A stretch of DNA of 52,883 nucleotides, from assembly GCA_015222055.1 (NCBI GenBank), contig JADFUR010000096.1, positions 1 through 52,883 of the forward strand. The letters are read 5' to 3'. This DNA is from Bacteroidota bacterium. Lineage in GTDB: Bacteria > Bacteroidota > Bacteroidia > Bacteroidales > B39-G9. Positions 31,556 through 39,120 of this stretch are shown here, piece after piece. Made by a program: the position numbers and the translations under genes. Within the stretch, counting starts at the first letter, position 1; each line of letters opens with the position of its first letter. The notes under the pieces are model-generated. The model made no database searches, was not told the DNA's origin, and saw only the letters and a program-made list of their open reading frames with translations.

Positions 31556-31741
31556 TTATTTAATAATTTTATTAGCATCATCAAATCCAATGTTATAAGC
31601 ATTAATAATTTCTTTCTGATATTTATGCCTGTATTTTTCATCATATTGCATTAAAACAATAATATTTGTAACAATTATCATACAGTTAACTATGATAATT
31701 ATTACAAGAAATATGATACATTTTTTAGATTTAATACGCAT
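31556..31741 (-). CDS. small single-pass membrane protein
   Basis: The 61 residues consist of a basic start (MRIKSKK), one long hydrophobic helix (about 8-32), and a charged tail (QYDEKYRHKYQKEIINAYNI). It could be a membrane-targeted early phage factor, for example in superinfection exclusion. No homology is recognised. Confidence 0.58.
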   Translation of the reverse strand: MRIKSKKCIIFLVIIIIVNCMIIVTNIIVLMQYDEKYRHKYQKEIINAYNIGFDDANKIIK

Positions 31742-31752
31742 TTAATTCTAAT

Positions 31753-31959
31753 TTAAACGTTCTGTTTTTTTGGTTTTTTCATTAACCTGTGACCTATTTT
31801 ATTTAATTTTTGAAGATCGGGCAGTGTAAGACCAATTGTATTACCTGCTTTACAATTATATGCCGTTTTGCCATTTTGGTTGGTTGTGCACATAATCACA
31901 GTGTTTGCAATTGCCTTTAAAACAAGTTGCGTTTTTTTCTTTGAAAAAATTATAATCAT
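31753..31959 (-). CDS. small basic phage protein
   Basis: The 68 residues carry TVIMCTTNQNGKTAYNCKAG and LTLPDLQKLNKIGHRLMKKP. The pattern recurs next to DUF3164 genes in Bacteroidota Mu-like prophages. It may bind nucleic acid given its charge. Function unknown. Confidence 0.6.
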   Translation of the reverse strand: MIIIFSKKKTQLVLKAIANTVIMCTTNQNGKTAYNCKAGNTIGLTLPDLQKLNKIGHRLMKKPKKQNV

Positions 31960-31991
31960 CGTTTAATTGTTTAATTGTTAATTTAATTATT

Positions 31992-32023
31992 ATCTGATAA
32001 GCGTTTTAAACCGCTTATCAGAT
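31992..32023. terminator. 12-bp perfect hairpin after the DUF3164 gene
   Basis: ATCTGATAAGCG (31992-32003) pairs with CGCTTATCAGAT (32012-32023), 8-nt loop, in the 73-bp gap between DUF3164 and the next gene. On the minus strand it is followed by AATAATT rather than a T tract, so attenuation or RNA processing is as likely as termination. Confidence 0.55.
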
Positions 32024-32032
32024 TTTCATCTA

Positions 32033-32632
32033 CTAAATTGTAACTGCCGAAAAATTCAACTGCACAGCTTTATACTCACCTTCAGCATCACGTTTCCAAA
32101 CATTAACATATCGCTTGCTGTTATTAGTCTCAATAGACTTCTTAATTAGCTCCATAGCTTCAACCCAAGTTTTATTTTTAATGTTAAGACCAAACAGGCT
32201 TAAAATGCGTTTAGAATCAAGTCTGCCTTTCTTAGTTTTAAAAGCATTATTTACAAGCTCCATTAATTCCATATCAGAGCTCTTACTTTTTTGCTCAAGG
32301 AATTCGTTAATTTTCTCCTGAGCCAGATTGATATTATCATTAAACTCAACTCTATTTTGAACCGAAATTTCAATTTTTACAGCCTTATCGAATGAGTAAA
32401 GTGAGTAATTTCCTTTTCGCTCAGTTGCTTTTATTTTTGCATCACGCAATATTTCCGCATAAAGCTCATCGCCTTGCGTTAAAATATCTAACTTAAGCTG
32501 TCTAAGCCTATTTTCAAGCTTTTCAGCTTCCTTTAACATTTTAAAGGTATAACGCTCCTTTTTTTTGTCAATAGCCGGAACATATACTGCAGGCACCTTT
32601 TCACCTTTGTGATTCGTCCATTCTTTTTTCAT
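32033..32632 (-). CDS. DUF3164 family protein
   Basis: The 199 residues show the family pattern: a short N-terminal WTNHKGEKVPAVYVP, then a helical region (AEKLENRLRQLKLDILTQGD), AKIKATERKGNYSLYSFDKA with strands, and a C-terminal helical block ending VWKRDAEGEYKAVQLNFSA. DUF3164 is a hallmark of Mu-like early operons, between transposition genes and gemA-type genes. Its function is not established; involvement in replication or nucleoid interaction is only suspected. Confidence 0.88.
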   Translation of the reverse strand: MKKEWTNHKGEKVPAVYVPAIDKKKERYTFKMLKEAEKLENRLRQLKLDILTQGDELYAEILRDAKIKATERKGNYSLYSFDKAVKIEISVQNRVEFNDNINLAQEKINEFLEQKSKSSDMELMELVNNAFKTKKGRLDSKRILSLFGLNIKNKTWVEAMELIKKSIETNNSKRYVNVWKRDAEGEYKAVQLNFSAVTI

Positions 32633-32646
32633 AACTTTATTTAGAT

Positions 32647-32892
32647 TTAATTAACGTTTTTACATTTTTTTGGTACTGATATAGTTTCTGGAAATTTTGT
32701 TGCCGTAGATGGATGTTCAAGTGCATAAATTTTTTTATCTATTAAAGAACTCTGAGCAATATGGTAATTTCTGTCATGGCAATTTGTACTCCAATCCGGA
32801 TGATCTGTTTTATGAGACATTAGCCACTGAAATAGTTCAGTTACATTATCGTCATGTCTTTTCTTTTCTGAAAATAATTCACTTATAATCAT
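32647..32892 (-). CDS. small early-region protein
   Basis: The 81 residues contain ELFQWLMSHKTDHPDWSTNC and IAQSSLIDKKIYALEHPS, with several His and Cys (HDRNYH, KKCKN) but no clean zinc-finger spacing. The ATG overlaps the upstream stop (32889-32892), so it is coupled to the CxxCxG protein. Function unknown. Confidence 0.6.
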   Translation of the reverse strand: MIISELFSEKKRHDDNVTELFQWLMSHKTDHPDWSTNCHDRNYHIAQSSLIDKKIYALEHPSTATKFPETISVPKKCKNVN

Positions 32893-33086
32893 TTTTCTAT
32901 TGTTTTAATTGGTTTTGGACTAATAGTAATAGTTATATCTTTAGTTACGCTAACTAATCCCGATCCACCGCAAAGCGTGCAGGGTATTGATTTTATTTCC
33001 GATGTAAATTCATCTTTAACCATAATAGATCCTTCACCTTTACATCGTCGACATACATCGTTGTGTTTTATAAGAAAATGTTTCAT
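32889..33086 (-). CDS. small DnaJ-type zinc finger protein
   Basis: The 65-residue protein has the paired CxxCxGxG units of DnaJ zinc-binding domains: CRRCKGEG at about 12-19 and CTLCGGSG at about 36-43. They bind one zinc ion together. Such tiny proteins are common in phage early operons. A chaperone-like or nucleic-acid-related role is possible. Confidence 0.78.
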   Translation of the reverse strand: MKHFLIKHNDVCRRCKGEGSIMVKDEFTSEIKSIPCTLCGGSGLVSVTKDITITISPKPIKTIEK

Positions 33087-33092
33087 TCGTTT

Positions 33093-33545
33093 TTAATTTA
33101 AGTTTATGTTTAACAATAACTTTCTATCTGTGGTAGCCTTTTTATTGGCGATAATTCGCAATTTTTTACACAGGGCTTTCAATTCTTCAACTGACAATTC
33201 AAATAATAACTTGCCACAGATGCGGTTATCTAACATAAAGCTGTTTACATCGCTCCAGTCATTATTTGTGGCATAAATGCCAATTTTATTAAGATAAACA
33301 AGAGCATTACTTCGCCATCGACGTAAGTCTGTAGGAGATTCACGGCGGTTAAATAATCCTAATTTTAGGCGATATATTAAGTGGTCAATTTCTTCATTTG
33401 ACAACTCCGTGGTGCTTTTAACACCATACGAAGCCAATACGTCTGCTTTATTTTGCAGAGCTCCAAGCCTGTATAAAAGTTTATGTACTTCAACTCTTTT
33501 TTCTTTAATTGTCATCATGGCTTTGTAATTAATTATTCTACCCAA
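33093..33545 (-). CDS. GemA-like regulatory protein (Mu gp16, DUF1018)
   Basis: The protein has 150 residues from the ATG at 33545, or about 140 from the MMTIKEKRVEVHK methionines. It contains KLLYRLGALQNKADVLASYG, SNEEIDHLIYRLK and RRWRSNALVYLNKIG, matching GemA/gp16 proteins. In Mu, GemA affects host gene expression and DNA topology. The frame overlaps the ATPase gene by 13 bp. Confidence 0.82.
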   Translation of the reverse strand: MGRIINYKAMMTIKEKRVEVHKLLYRLGALQNKADVLASYGVKSTTELSNEEIDHLIYRLKLGLFNRRESPTDLRRWRSNALVYLNKIGIYATNNDWSDVNSFMLDNRICGKLLFELSVEELKALCKKLRIIANKKATTDRKLLLNINLN

Positions 33546-34141
33546 TACTTATTAGCACCCTCTTCCCAAATTACATAAGGTTCACCACCTCCGTATCTAC
33601 TCTGTGGAAATGCCTTATATCCTTCAACTCTTATTTTAACACTTACATCATAACGAACCGATTTGGCAACTCGCCCTGCAGGCTCTCTTCCATCTGCGTG
33701 CGAAATAAAAATGAAAACCTTATGAGGAAATTCATCTCTTATTTTCTTATAATCATTATATGTCATTCCTGTATATTGCAGGCTGTCAATAATTATAAAG
33801 TTTGGGCTTTTCTGCTTTTTTAAGCGTTTCTCAAGCTCATCAATAGGTTCTTTATCAAGAAATATTATCCTATTTTTTGAAGTAATATTTTCATCTATAA
33901 TTGCTTTTTTAAAGCTTTCGCTAATACCCTCTTCAAGAGGATTGTAAGCTACACGCCCGAAGTTCGACAAATACTTAGCAAGTTGAATTGAAAATCGTGT
34001 CTTACCCTGCGATGAGTTGCCCCATACTAACCAAGCACCACCTGCCTCCGGCTTACCTACTGCATCTTTCCACTTACCTGTAAAATCCATCACCTTAAAT
34101 TTGCGTTTAAACAGCTCATCAATTGATACGGCTCTTCTCAT
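33533..34141 (-). CDS. RecA/AAA-type ATPase
   Basis: The 202 residues carry a P-loop GNSSQGKTRFSIQLAKYL (about 41-58), Walker B PNFIIIDSLQY (about 112-122), and ISHADGREPAGRVAKSVRYD, resembling a RecA-like sensor region. It is a conserved gene of Bacteroidota Mu-like phages, placed between the MuB-like gene and gemA. A role in replicative transposition or in loading host replication proteins is inferred from position. It overlaps both neighbours. Confidence 0.78.
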   Translation of the reverse strand: MRRAVSIDELFKRKFKVMDFTGKWKDAVGKPEAGGAWLVWGNSSQGKTRFSIQLAKYLSNFGRVAYNPLEEGISESFKKAIIDENITSKNRIIFLDKEPIDELEKRLKKQKSPNFIIIDSLQYTGMTYNDYKKIRDEFPHKVFIFISHADGREPAGRVAKSVRYDVSVKIRVEGYKAFPQSRYGGGEPYVIWEEGANKYWVE

Positions 34142-34415
34142 TTATTTTAAAATTTTCAACCACTTCAAATGGCGTTATAATTAGCATATTTAACTCATCA
34201 TCAACCAAATTATCAATGGTTTCATACTTATATATTCGATATGATTTTTTCATTTTGCAAACAATTCTGTCACGCTCATTCCTTGTTACATCACGTTCGT
34301 TAATAACTGTGTGATGTTTCATCTCAATAGGCTCACTTACATTATGATGTTTGTCATAGATTAATTCATATTGACAAACACCTTTTTTCATTGAATATCC
34401 GTATAATACCCTCAT
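34119..34415 (-). CDS. small early protein between MuB-like ATPase and RecA-like ATPase
   Basis: The 98-residue charged protein (YDKHHNVSEPIEMKHHTVIN; ERDVTRNERDRIVCKMKKSY) is coupled at both ends: a 4-bp overlap with the MuB-like stop and a 23-bp overlap with the next gene. No domain is recognised. Confidence 0.62.
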   Translation of the reverse strand: MRVLYGYSMKKGVCQYELIYDKHHNVSEPIEMKHHTVINERDVTRNERDRIVCKMKKSYRIYKYETIDNLVDDELNMLIITPFEVVENFKINEKSRIN

Positions 34416-35284
34416 ATTTTTTCATTATTAAGTTTTTGCAACTCAATATAGATTCTACGCAAGGAGCCATGCGTATGAGCATATAAATTTTGAATGTCAG
34501 TAATCCCATTTGCTTTTGCTATTAATGCCGTTTGCTTTTTTGCAAACTCTTTATTAGCCTCACTGCCTTCAGGAGTAATCTTTTGATAACGGCTACCGTA
34601 ACGACTAAAGATTTCGGTATATCCAACCTTTTTGCGTCCTATATTACCGTCAATTTTCGCTTTTAATCCGTCGGCACCCATCATATACCAACCGCAAGCA
34701 CATTCAGTAGCATTCCATAGGGCTTTTAGCTCCAAAAATGCAGAATAATCTAAATCACCGGCTTCATCAATTATCGCAATAGGCTGCGAAATTGTTTTTA
34801 TGTAATACACAAGGTCGGCATATACATCAACATAACGACCGGTATTATTCAGCCCAAATTCTTTAGCCAAATTTCTTACAAATTTTTGTTTGCTTTTACA
34901 CTGACTGCTGTCAATGTAAACAGAATTTTTATGCGTGCGTGCATAGTATCTTGCAGCATAAGTTTTTCCTATATCAGCAATATCACAAAGCATTCCACTT
35001 TGAGAATATCGCTTACAGGCATCTAACTGGGCAGTTATGAATTGAAACACCGGAGTTTTAACGGTAATGTGCTTTGTTTGAGTTCCAAGTTCAACCGCTA
35101 GCCTGCGTGCTATAGTAATCCATTTTGCATCACTTAGTACGTTGGCAATATCACCTTTTTTAATTCTACTTAACTGTGCTGGGTTTATACCAATTGCTAC
35201 GGCATATTTTGCGGCACTCGAATAATTTTTTTCATTGTCTTTTATTTCGACAACAATTTTTAATCTTTGATCAGTTGTAATCAT
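34412..35284 (-). CDS. MuB-like transposition ATPase
   Basis: The 290 residues combine an N-terminal helix-turn-helix (AVAIGINPAQLSRIKKGDI) with an AAA ATPase. The P-loop is divergent (CDIADIGKTYAARYYA, about 99-114) but keeps GKT/Y. Walker B is IAIIDEAGDLDY. A C-terminal helical region ends HTHGSLRRIYIELQKLN. MuB binds target DNA, delivers it to the transposase and gives target immunity. It follows the transposase by 20 bp. Confidence 0.9.
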   Translation of the reverse strand: MITTDQRLKIVVEIKDNEKNYSSAAKYAVAIGINPAQLSRIKKGDIANVLSDAKWITIARRLAVELGTQTKHITVKTPVFQFITAQLDACKRYSQSGMLCDIADIGKTYAARYYARTHKNSVYIDSSQCKSKQKFVRNLAKEFGLNNTGRYVDVYADLVYYIKTISQPIAIIDEAGDLDYSAFLELKALWNATECACGWYMMGADGLKAKIDGNIGRKKVGYTEIFSRYGSRYQKITPEGSEANKEFAKKQTALIAKANGITDIQNLYAHTHGSLRRIYIELQKLNNEKI

Positions 35285-35304
35285 AAGGCATATATTTATT
35301 TAAT

Positions 35305-37293
35305 TTAAAAGTCTTTTAATGCTCTTTGTTTATAATATTCTTCATCACTTTCATTACTTTCATCATAGAAATCTGTATTAGTTTCATCCGGTATAATATC
35401 TTCAATAGTTTCCGGCACGACAGCATCCATTGCGATAAAATCTGATGCTGACATCTCTTCATGTTTAAAAATTAATTTTTCTTTTTGTTCATGTAATCGC
35501 TTACGGTGATTGGCAAGTCGTTTAAATTGTTCTTGCATTATTCTGGTATCATCCTCAGTGCGTTCAAATCGCGATTCGTTGAATTGCTCAATAAGTTCTG
35601 CTTTACATATAAATTTATCGCCCTGGTATAAATAAGCTTCTGAAATAATTCCATCGGCTTCCGGTAGCCAATAAGCATCAACTGTTTTATTGTTATATTC
35701 CAACAAAGCCAATGCACTTGTGTCAATCCAATAATCGTTATATTGTATTCTCACATAATCGCTCTGTCTAACGGTGGTTGCTGTCTTATTACCGATTTCT
35801 TTTAGTATTCTAAATTTCTGAGGTCTGCTAAGGTCTGGATTTTGTTTCTCGGTTAATACTTCCCAGCGAGTTTTACCCTTAAAATGAGGATGCTCGCTGT
35901 TGTTGTTCAAATCTATTGCGGCAATACTGTCGGCAACAATTTCTTTATAGCTTTTTTTCTCTTTATAATCTTCTTTATTCTGATAAACTCCTTTACCATA
36001 CCATCTACCGATATTTGCAAAGATGTCTTTTTCTGCACCATATTTTAATTGCTTAATTCCGTGCTCTGCTCTTTTTTCGCGAGAGTTAGATGCTGCACAC
36101 AAACGAGTGTACTGAAATAACTTATCAAACATGGGAATGTAAGATCCTGTTAAGTGATGTTCAAATTCCAACTCTCCGGGCCATCTTAAATTGTTTTTCA
36201 AGCATGTATAATAAAGGTCGCGAAGCATATCTCTAATCATAGAACCACTCTTACCATCTTTATCATACGATTTTGCAATTATCACACCGCTCAAAGGTTC
36301 AAAGGCAAGATATATCCAAACTGGGTTGCCATCTTTGTCTTTTCGTATCATTCTATCGTCAATGGATATTTTTGATAATGAAAACTCAGGCAATTTTCTT
36401 CGCATATAAGGCGATTTATTCAGCTTATATTTACTGTATGCCATACGCATCGAAAGTATCATGTCTTCGTATTCCGGCTTATTTATTACATTATATACAG
36501 TTGCTTCCGATATTGTTATAGGTTCACCGTTTTTTTTAAAATCTTCACGATTGAAAATCTCTCCTGTGTCTAAATCAATAATCTCTTTTGTACCGGTAAT
36601 AAACTCCATGTATTTTTTATGAACTTTATCAGCAAATGGTAAATTTTCATGTACATAGATTGATAATAGTAGCCTTATAATTTGCGGATATGTTTTTAGC
36701 GAGTTCGTATTACTATATTTTCTACTGATAAGGGAATCATAACCATCTTTACGAAATGATGTAAACTTATGTCGCAAACTGCCTGATTTCGTTGGTAAAT
36801 TATGATAATAAGTAGGCTCAAAATGTATAAGTATTTCATTAATGTGTTCCCAAAAATCAAACTTCTCATTACTACCATAAATTTTTTTCGATTGTCTTTT
36901 TTTCTGCTTTTTAACAATCGTTATGGCGTTAAAGAACATTGCCTGCGTACTATATAGCTTAACCTTATCCGTTGGTAAATAGCGACCGTCGCCGAGTTTA
37001 TAAGTATTAAAATAATCATATGCTTTATGGTCGGTTCTCAAAAAATCTTGAAACCAATGAGCTTTATATATTTCGTAAGGGTTTCCACCTATTTTTTCAA
37101 TAATCTTTTGCTTAAATCTATCTGGTATACTGTTATATTCAATTAATGCAGAGCGACCATTGCCTCCTCGGCGTGTTTGCTTTAAACTACTTCGATGTTT
37201 AAGTATATCATAATTCGATTTAGTAATAATATTACCGGCACCATATAACCATCCAGATTTTACACATAATATGTTGTTGTAATATTCTATCAT
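35305..37293 (-). CDS. MuA-like DDE transposase
   Basis: The 662-residue protein carries an N-terminal DNA-binding region (SGWLYGAGNIITKSNYDILK), helical linker domains and an RNase H-like core. Candidate catalytic positions are D312/D313 in SIDDRM, an acidic residue in WPGELEFEHH (E376 or E378, where Mu has Asp), and E406 or E410 in SREKRAEH. The C-terminal tail from about 585 is helical and acidic and would contact the MuB-like ATPase. It catalyses integration and replicative transposition using the ACCAAAYRTACA sites at both ends. Confidence 0.93.
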   Translation of the reverse strand: MIEYYNNILCVKSGWLYGAGNIITKSNYDILKHRSSLKQTRRGGNGRSALIEYNSIPDRFKQKIIEKIGGNPYEIYKAHWFQDFLRTDHKAYDYFNTYKLGDGRYLPTDKVKLYSTQAMFFNAITIVKKQKKRQSKKIYGSNEKFDFWEHINEILIHFEPTYYHNLPTKSGSLRHKFTSFRKDGYDSLISRKYSNTNSLKTYPQIIRLLLSIYVHENLPFADKVHKKYMEFITGTKEIIDLDTGEIFNREDFKKNGEPITISEATVYNVINKPEYEDMILSMRMAYSKYKLNKSPYMRRKLPEFSLSKISIDDRMIRKDKDGNPVWIYLAFEPLSGVIIAKSYDKDGKSGSMIRDMLRDLYYTCLKNNLRWPGELEFEHHLTGSYIPMFDKLFQYTRLCAASNSREKRAEHGIKQLKYGAEKDIFANIGRWYGKGVYQNKEDYKEKKSYKEIVADSIAAIDLNNNSEHPHFKGKTRWEVLTEKQNPDLSRPQKFRILKEIGNKTATTVRQSDYVRIQYNDYWIDTSALALLEYNNKTVDAYWLPEADGIISEAYLYQGDKFICKAELIEQFNESRFERTEDDTRIMQEQFKRLANHRKRLHEQKEKLIFKHEEMSASDFIAMDAVVPETIEDIIPDETNTDFYDESNESDEEYYKQRALKDF

Positions 37294-37329
37294 TTTGTTA
37301 TATTAGCGACTTAATTAAATTTTACAGTT

Positions 37330-37611
37330 ATGAATGAAAAAGAGATTATTAAAAGGATTGAAGCTTTGGAATTCGATCATGGTGTAGCTAAAATTTATCG
37401 TTTTGCAAGAATAGAAGCACTTGAAACAGTTTTTCTCAAACTTGTTTCTGAAATAGATAAAAATAAAATAGATGATTATTTGAAAATTATGCGTAATATC
37501 AATTATAAAAGCATTATTAATCAAATTAATGAATTGCCAGAGCATCTTCATCTTGAATATTTTGATTTTTTTCAAAAAGAGCTTCATAAGCTTAAAGATA
37601 CCTTCCAATAA
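37330..37611 (+). CDS. small helical protein encoded against the early operon
   Basis: The 93 residues (MNEKEIIKRIEALEFDHGVA; LETVFLKLVSEIDKNKIDDY; LPEHLHLEYFDFFQKELHKL) are wholly helical. The ATG lies 36 bp from the divergent transposase start, and the stop overlaps the end of the next leftward gene by 20 bp. It therefore opposes early transcription. It might be a lysogeny-expressed regulator. An antisense frame of similar length is less protein-like. Confidence 0.62.
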   Translation: MNEKEIIKRIEALEFDHGVAKIYRFARIEALETVFLKLVSEIDKNKIDDYLKIMRNINYKSIINQINELPEHLHLEYFDFFQKELHKLKDTFQ

Positions 37612-37810
37612 GAGGAAAATTTTTGCTCTCTTTTTTATATCTCATCTCTTTTTCAGAATTAGGAAGAGCGATTTCGCTCCTTAAACTGAATATAGTTGCT
37701 ACAGATATATGTTGTCTATATTCATGATATATGATACTTACTATATCATTATTGCTAAAATTTTGTTTAATTAGTCTTTTAATGCTTTTAATTACTTTAG
37801 TTTTTTTCAT
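37592..37810 (-). CDS. small basic HTH-like early protein
   Basis: The 72 residues read KVIKSIKRLIKQNFSNNDIV, then QHISVATIFSLRSEIALPNS. This resembles a helix-turn-helix in which the second helix starts SVATIFSLRS. It is the second gene of the leftward early operon. A regulator of early transcription is plausible. Confidence 0.6.
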   Translation of the reverse strand: MKKTKVIKSIKRLIKQNFSNNDIVSIIYHEYRQHISVATIFSLRSEIALPNSEKEMRYKKESKNFPLIGRYL

Positions 37811-37830
37811 AATTTCTAATTGTTAATTAA

Positions 37831-38079
37831 TTATTTATTTAAAATCCTGTTAATCTTGTTAATCCTGTTAGTTTTAATTTTTTGTTTTTGCTCAATAATA
37901 ATTTTGGCTATATCAATTGCCTTTTTATTTGTTCGCCTGCCGATAATAAAAATCTGATATATATATTCTTTGCTTACATGCAAATATTCTGCAATTTCTT
38001 CACGTTCTGAGATGGTTAAAAGTTGTCCCAATTCTCTGTTTGAAGGATAGTCGTAAAAATATTTTTTGCTTTTCGCCAT
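37831..38079 (-). CDS. Ner-like early regulator, HTH protein
   Basis: The 82 residues contain a helix-turn-helix (LLTISEREEIAEYLHVSKEY, recognition helix around KEYIYQIFIIGRRT). It is the first gene of the leftward early operon, divergent from the XRE repressor, which is the place of Mu ner. Expected to turn down the early promoter and the repressor. Transcription should start about 25 nt upstream of its ATG. Confidence 0.78.
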   Translation of the reverse strand: MAKSKKYFYDYPSNRELGQLLTISEREEIAEYLHVSKEYIYQIFIIGRRTNKKAIDIAKIIIEQKQKIKTNRINKINRILNK

Positions 38080-38110
38080 TTTTAACTTAATTTTGACCTA
38101 TTAATAATGA

Positions 38111-38141
38111 CAAATATATAAGTAAACTTATAAAAATCAAA
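38111..38141 (-). promoter_or_regulatory. prophage early promoter with embedded operator
   Basis: On the minus strand, TTTG (38141-38138), a 19-bp spacer, and TATATTTG (38118-38111) form a textbook Bacteroidota promoter. The dyad TATAAGT-TT-ACTTATA (38132-38117) fills the spacer and overlaps the -7 element, so repressor binding would shut it. Confidence 0.88.
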
Positions 38142-38173
38142 ATTATTTCCAATAATTATTATTATTACTTATA
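38117..38173. promoter_or_regulatory. repressor operators in the c/ner intergenic region
   Basis: The 16-bp dyad at 38117-38132 and a further ACTTATA half-site at 38167-38173, close to the repressor start, share the sequence ACTTATA. A third copy stands at 38666-38672, downstream of the repressor gene. The set fits cooperative or looped repressor binding. Confidence 0.7.
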
Positions 38174-38185
38174 AATTATTTTTAA

Positions 38186-38563
38186 ATGTCTATAAATAAA
38201 AGGGTTTTAGAATTAAGAAAATATTTAAAGCTAAATCAGTCTTTATTCTCAAAATCTATAAGAATAAGTCAGTCCGCACTATCTCAGATAGAAAAGGGAA
38301 CTATTTCTCTTTCTTTTGAGACGATTAGAAATATTAGTGTCACTTATAATATTAATTGCAACTGGTTGATAAATGGTAAAGGAAAAATGATAGAAGAAAA
38401 TATTGGAACAAATACAGTTAATGAAAAATTCCCTGAATATAAAAATCAAATTAATGAGAATATTCTTACTAAAATGTTAGATAAAAAAGATAATGAAATA
38501 GAAAAATTATCGCAAGAAATAGGAAAGCTAAAATATATTAATGAGCAATTAAAAAACAAATAA
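38186..38563 (+). CDS. XRE-family phage repressor (c-type)
   Basis: The 125 residues begin with an HTH_3 domain (about 4-62: LRKYLKLNQSLFSKSIRISQ, then SALSQIEKGTISLSFETI) and NINCNWLINGKGKMIEE, a common linker in Bacteroidota XRE regulators. A C-terminal coiled coil (EIEKLSQEIGKLKYINEQLK) would mediate dimerisation. Divergent from the Ner-like gene and the only gene at this end, it is the lysogenic repressor. It has no LexA-type protease domain, so induction probably uses an antirepressor. Confidence 0.88.
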   Translation: MSINKRVLELRKYLKLNQSLFSKSIRISQSALSQIEKGTISLSFETIRNISVTYNINCNWLINGKGKMIEENIGTNTVNEKFPEYKNQINENILTKMLDKKDNEIEKLSQEIGKLKYINEQLKNK

Positions 38564-39019
38564 CCCTCCAATAATACAGTTTATACGCATCACACACACA
38601 TCACTTTTAAATAAAAAACACAACTGCCTATAAAACAGCCAAATGCCTTAAAACGTCATATATTTACTTATAAATATTAAGTATTAAGACCCCTAAAATA
38701 ATAGTAAACAGCTTGTTTTATACCCTTATTTAAGTATTTTCACATATATAATATATGCTTTTTTATGGCTTTTTGTAAGCCCTACTGTAAGCCCAACTGT
38801 AAGCCCAAAGCACAAAAACAACAAAAAAGGTAAATTATTGGCACAAAAAAATAGCCCCAAATATTGGAGCTATTAAATAGGGTATAAATCATGTTTAATT
38901 ATTGTTTTAAGGCTTATAATTAAAGGTTTTAAGCAATACAGGCATAACGATTAAACTTATACAGATAACGTTTAAAATAACGGTCAAAATAATTTAAGTT
39001 CAATTAAGGCAAAATTAAA
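38564..39019. other. gene-free region between repressor and prophage end
   Basis: No convincing coding frame is seen. It contains the third ACTTATA site (38666-38672), the three 12-bp tandem repeats (38774-38809), and a hairpin (AATAGC..CCAA / TTGG..GCTATT near 38850-38875). The arrangement recalls the Mu enhancer/operator region that activates the transposition complex. Confidence 0.6.
38774..38809 (+). repeat. three tandem 12-bp repeats TGTAAGCCCWAM
   Basis: TGTAAGCCCTAC, TGTAAGCCCAAC and TGTAAGCCCAAA follow each other without gaps, about 300 bp from the prophage end. They are GC-richer than the surroundings. A protein-binding array, such as a transposition enhancer, is plausible. Confidence 0.75.
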
Positions 39020-39114
39020 GTTTTGTATATTTGGTTTTTAGGCAAAAATATATAACTTATTAATAATCAATTTAAAAGGTAACTATGTTTTGTATGTTTG
39101 GTATTAAGGGGTAT
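39020..39114. promoter_or_regulatory. prophage right-in-window (repressor-side) end with two transposase-binding-like sites
   Basis: Read inward from 39114, ACCAAACATACAAAA starts 12 bp in (39102-39088) and ACCAAATATACAAAA lies 67 bp further (39035-39020). Both match the sites at the other end. Wider spacing at this end than at 3072 parallels the unequal ends of Mu. Confidence 0.75.
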
Positions 39115-39120
39115 AAATAT
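39115..39120. repeat. target-site duplication, right copy
   Basis: AAATAT, identical to 3066-3071. The host frame ATA AAT ATT GAA AAG resumes here in phase with the left gene fragment. Confidence 0.85.

Larger units (their letters stand above)
3072..39114. mobile_element. Mu-like transposable prophage, about 36.0 kb
   Basis: The element interrupts one host gene and is flanked by a 5-6 bp target duplication. It carries MuA-like transposase, MuB-like ATPase, GemA, DUF3164, Mu-type portal (DUF935), MuF, gp36-like and gpG-like head-tail genes, and a contractile tail module. The repressor end (equivalent of Mu left) is at the right of the window, and early genes run leftward from it. Length and gene order match Bacteroidota Mu-like phages. 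All structural, packaging, lysis and transposition functions expected are visible. Only small middle-region ORFs are broken, so the prophage may still be active. Confidence 0.96.

Noticed and set aside
37315-37608. 97-codon minus-strand frame opposite 37330-37611
   Set aside because: It is dominated by Phe/Ile/Asn in a pattern expected of an antisense shadow. The plus frame has better amino-acid composition and start spacing.
39098-39115. the TTG at 39098 as the true start of the D-threonine-aldolase-like gene
   Set aside because: The first codons lie in prophage DNA. The natural N-terminus is found in frame at 3016 across the insertion.
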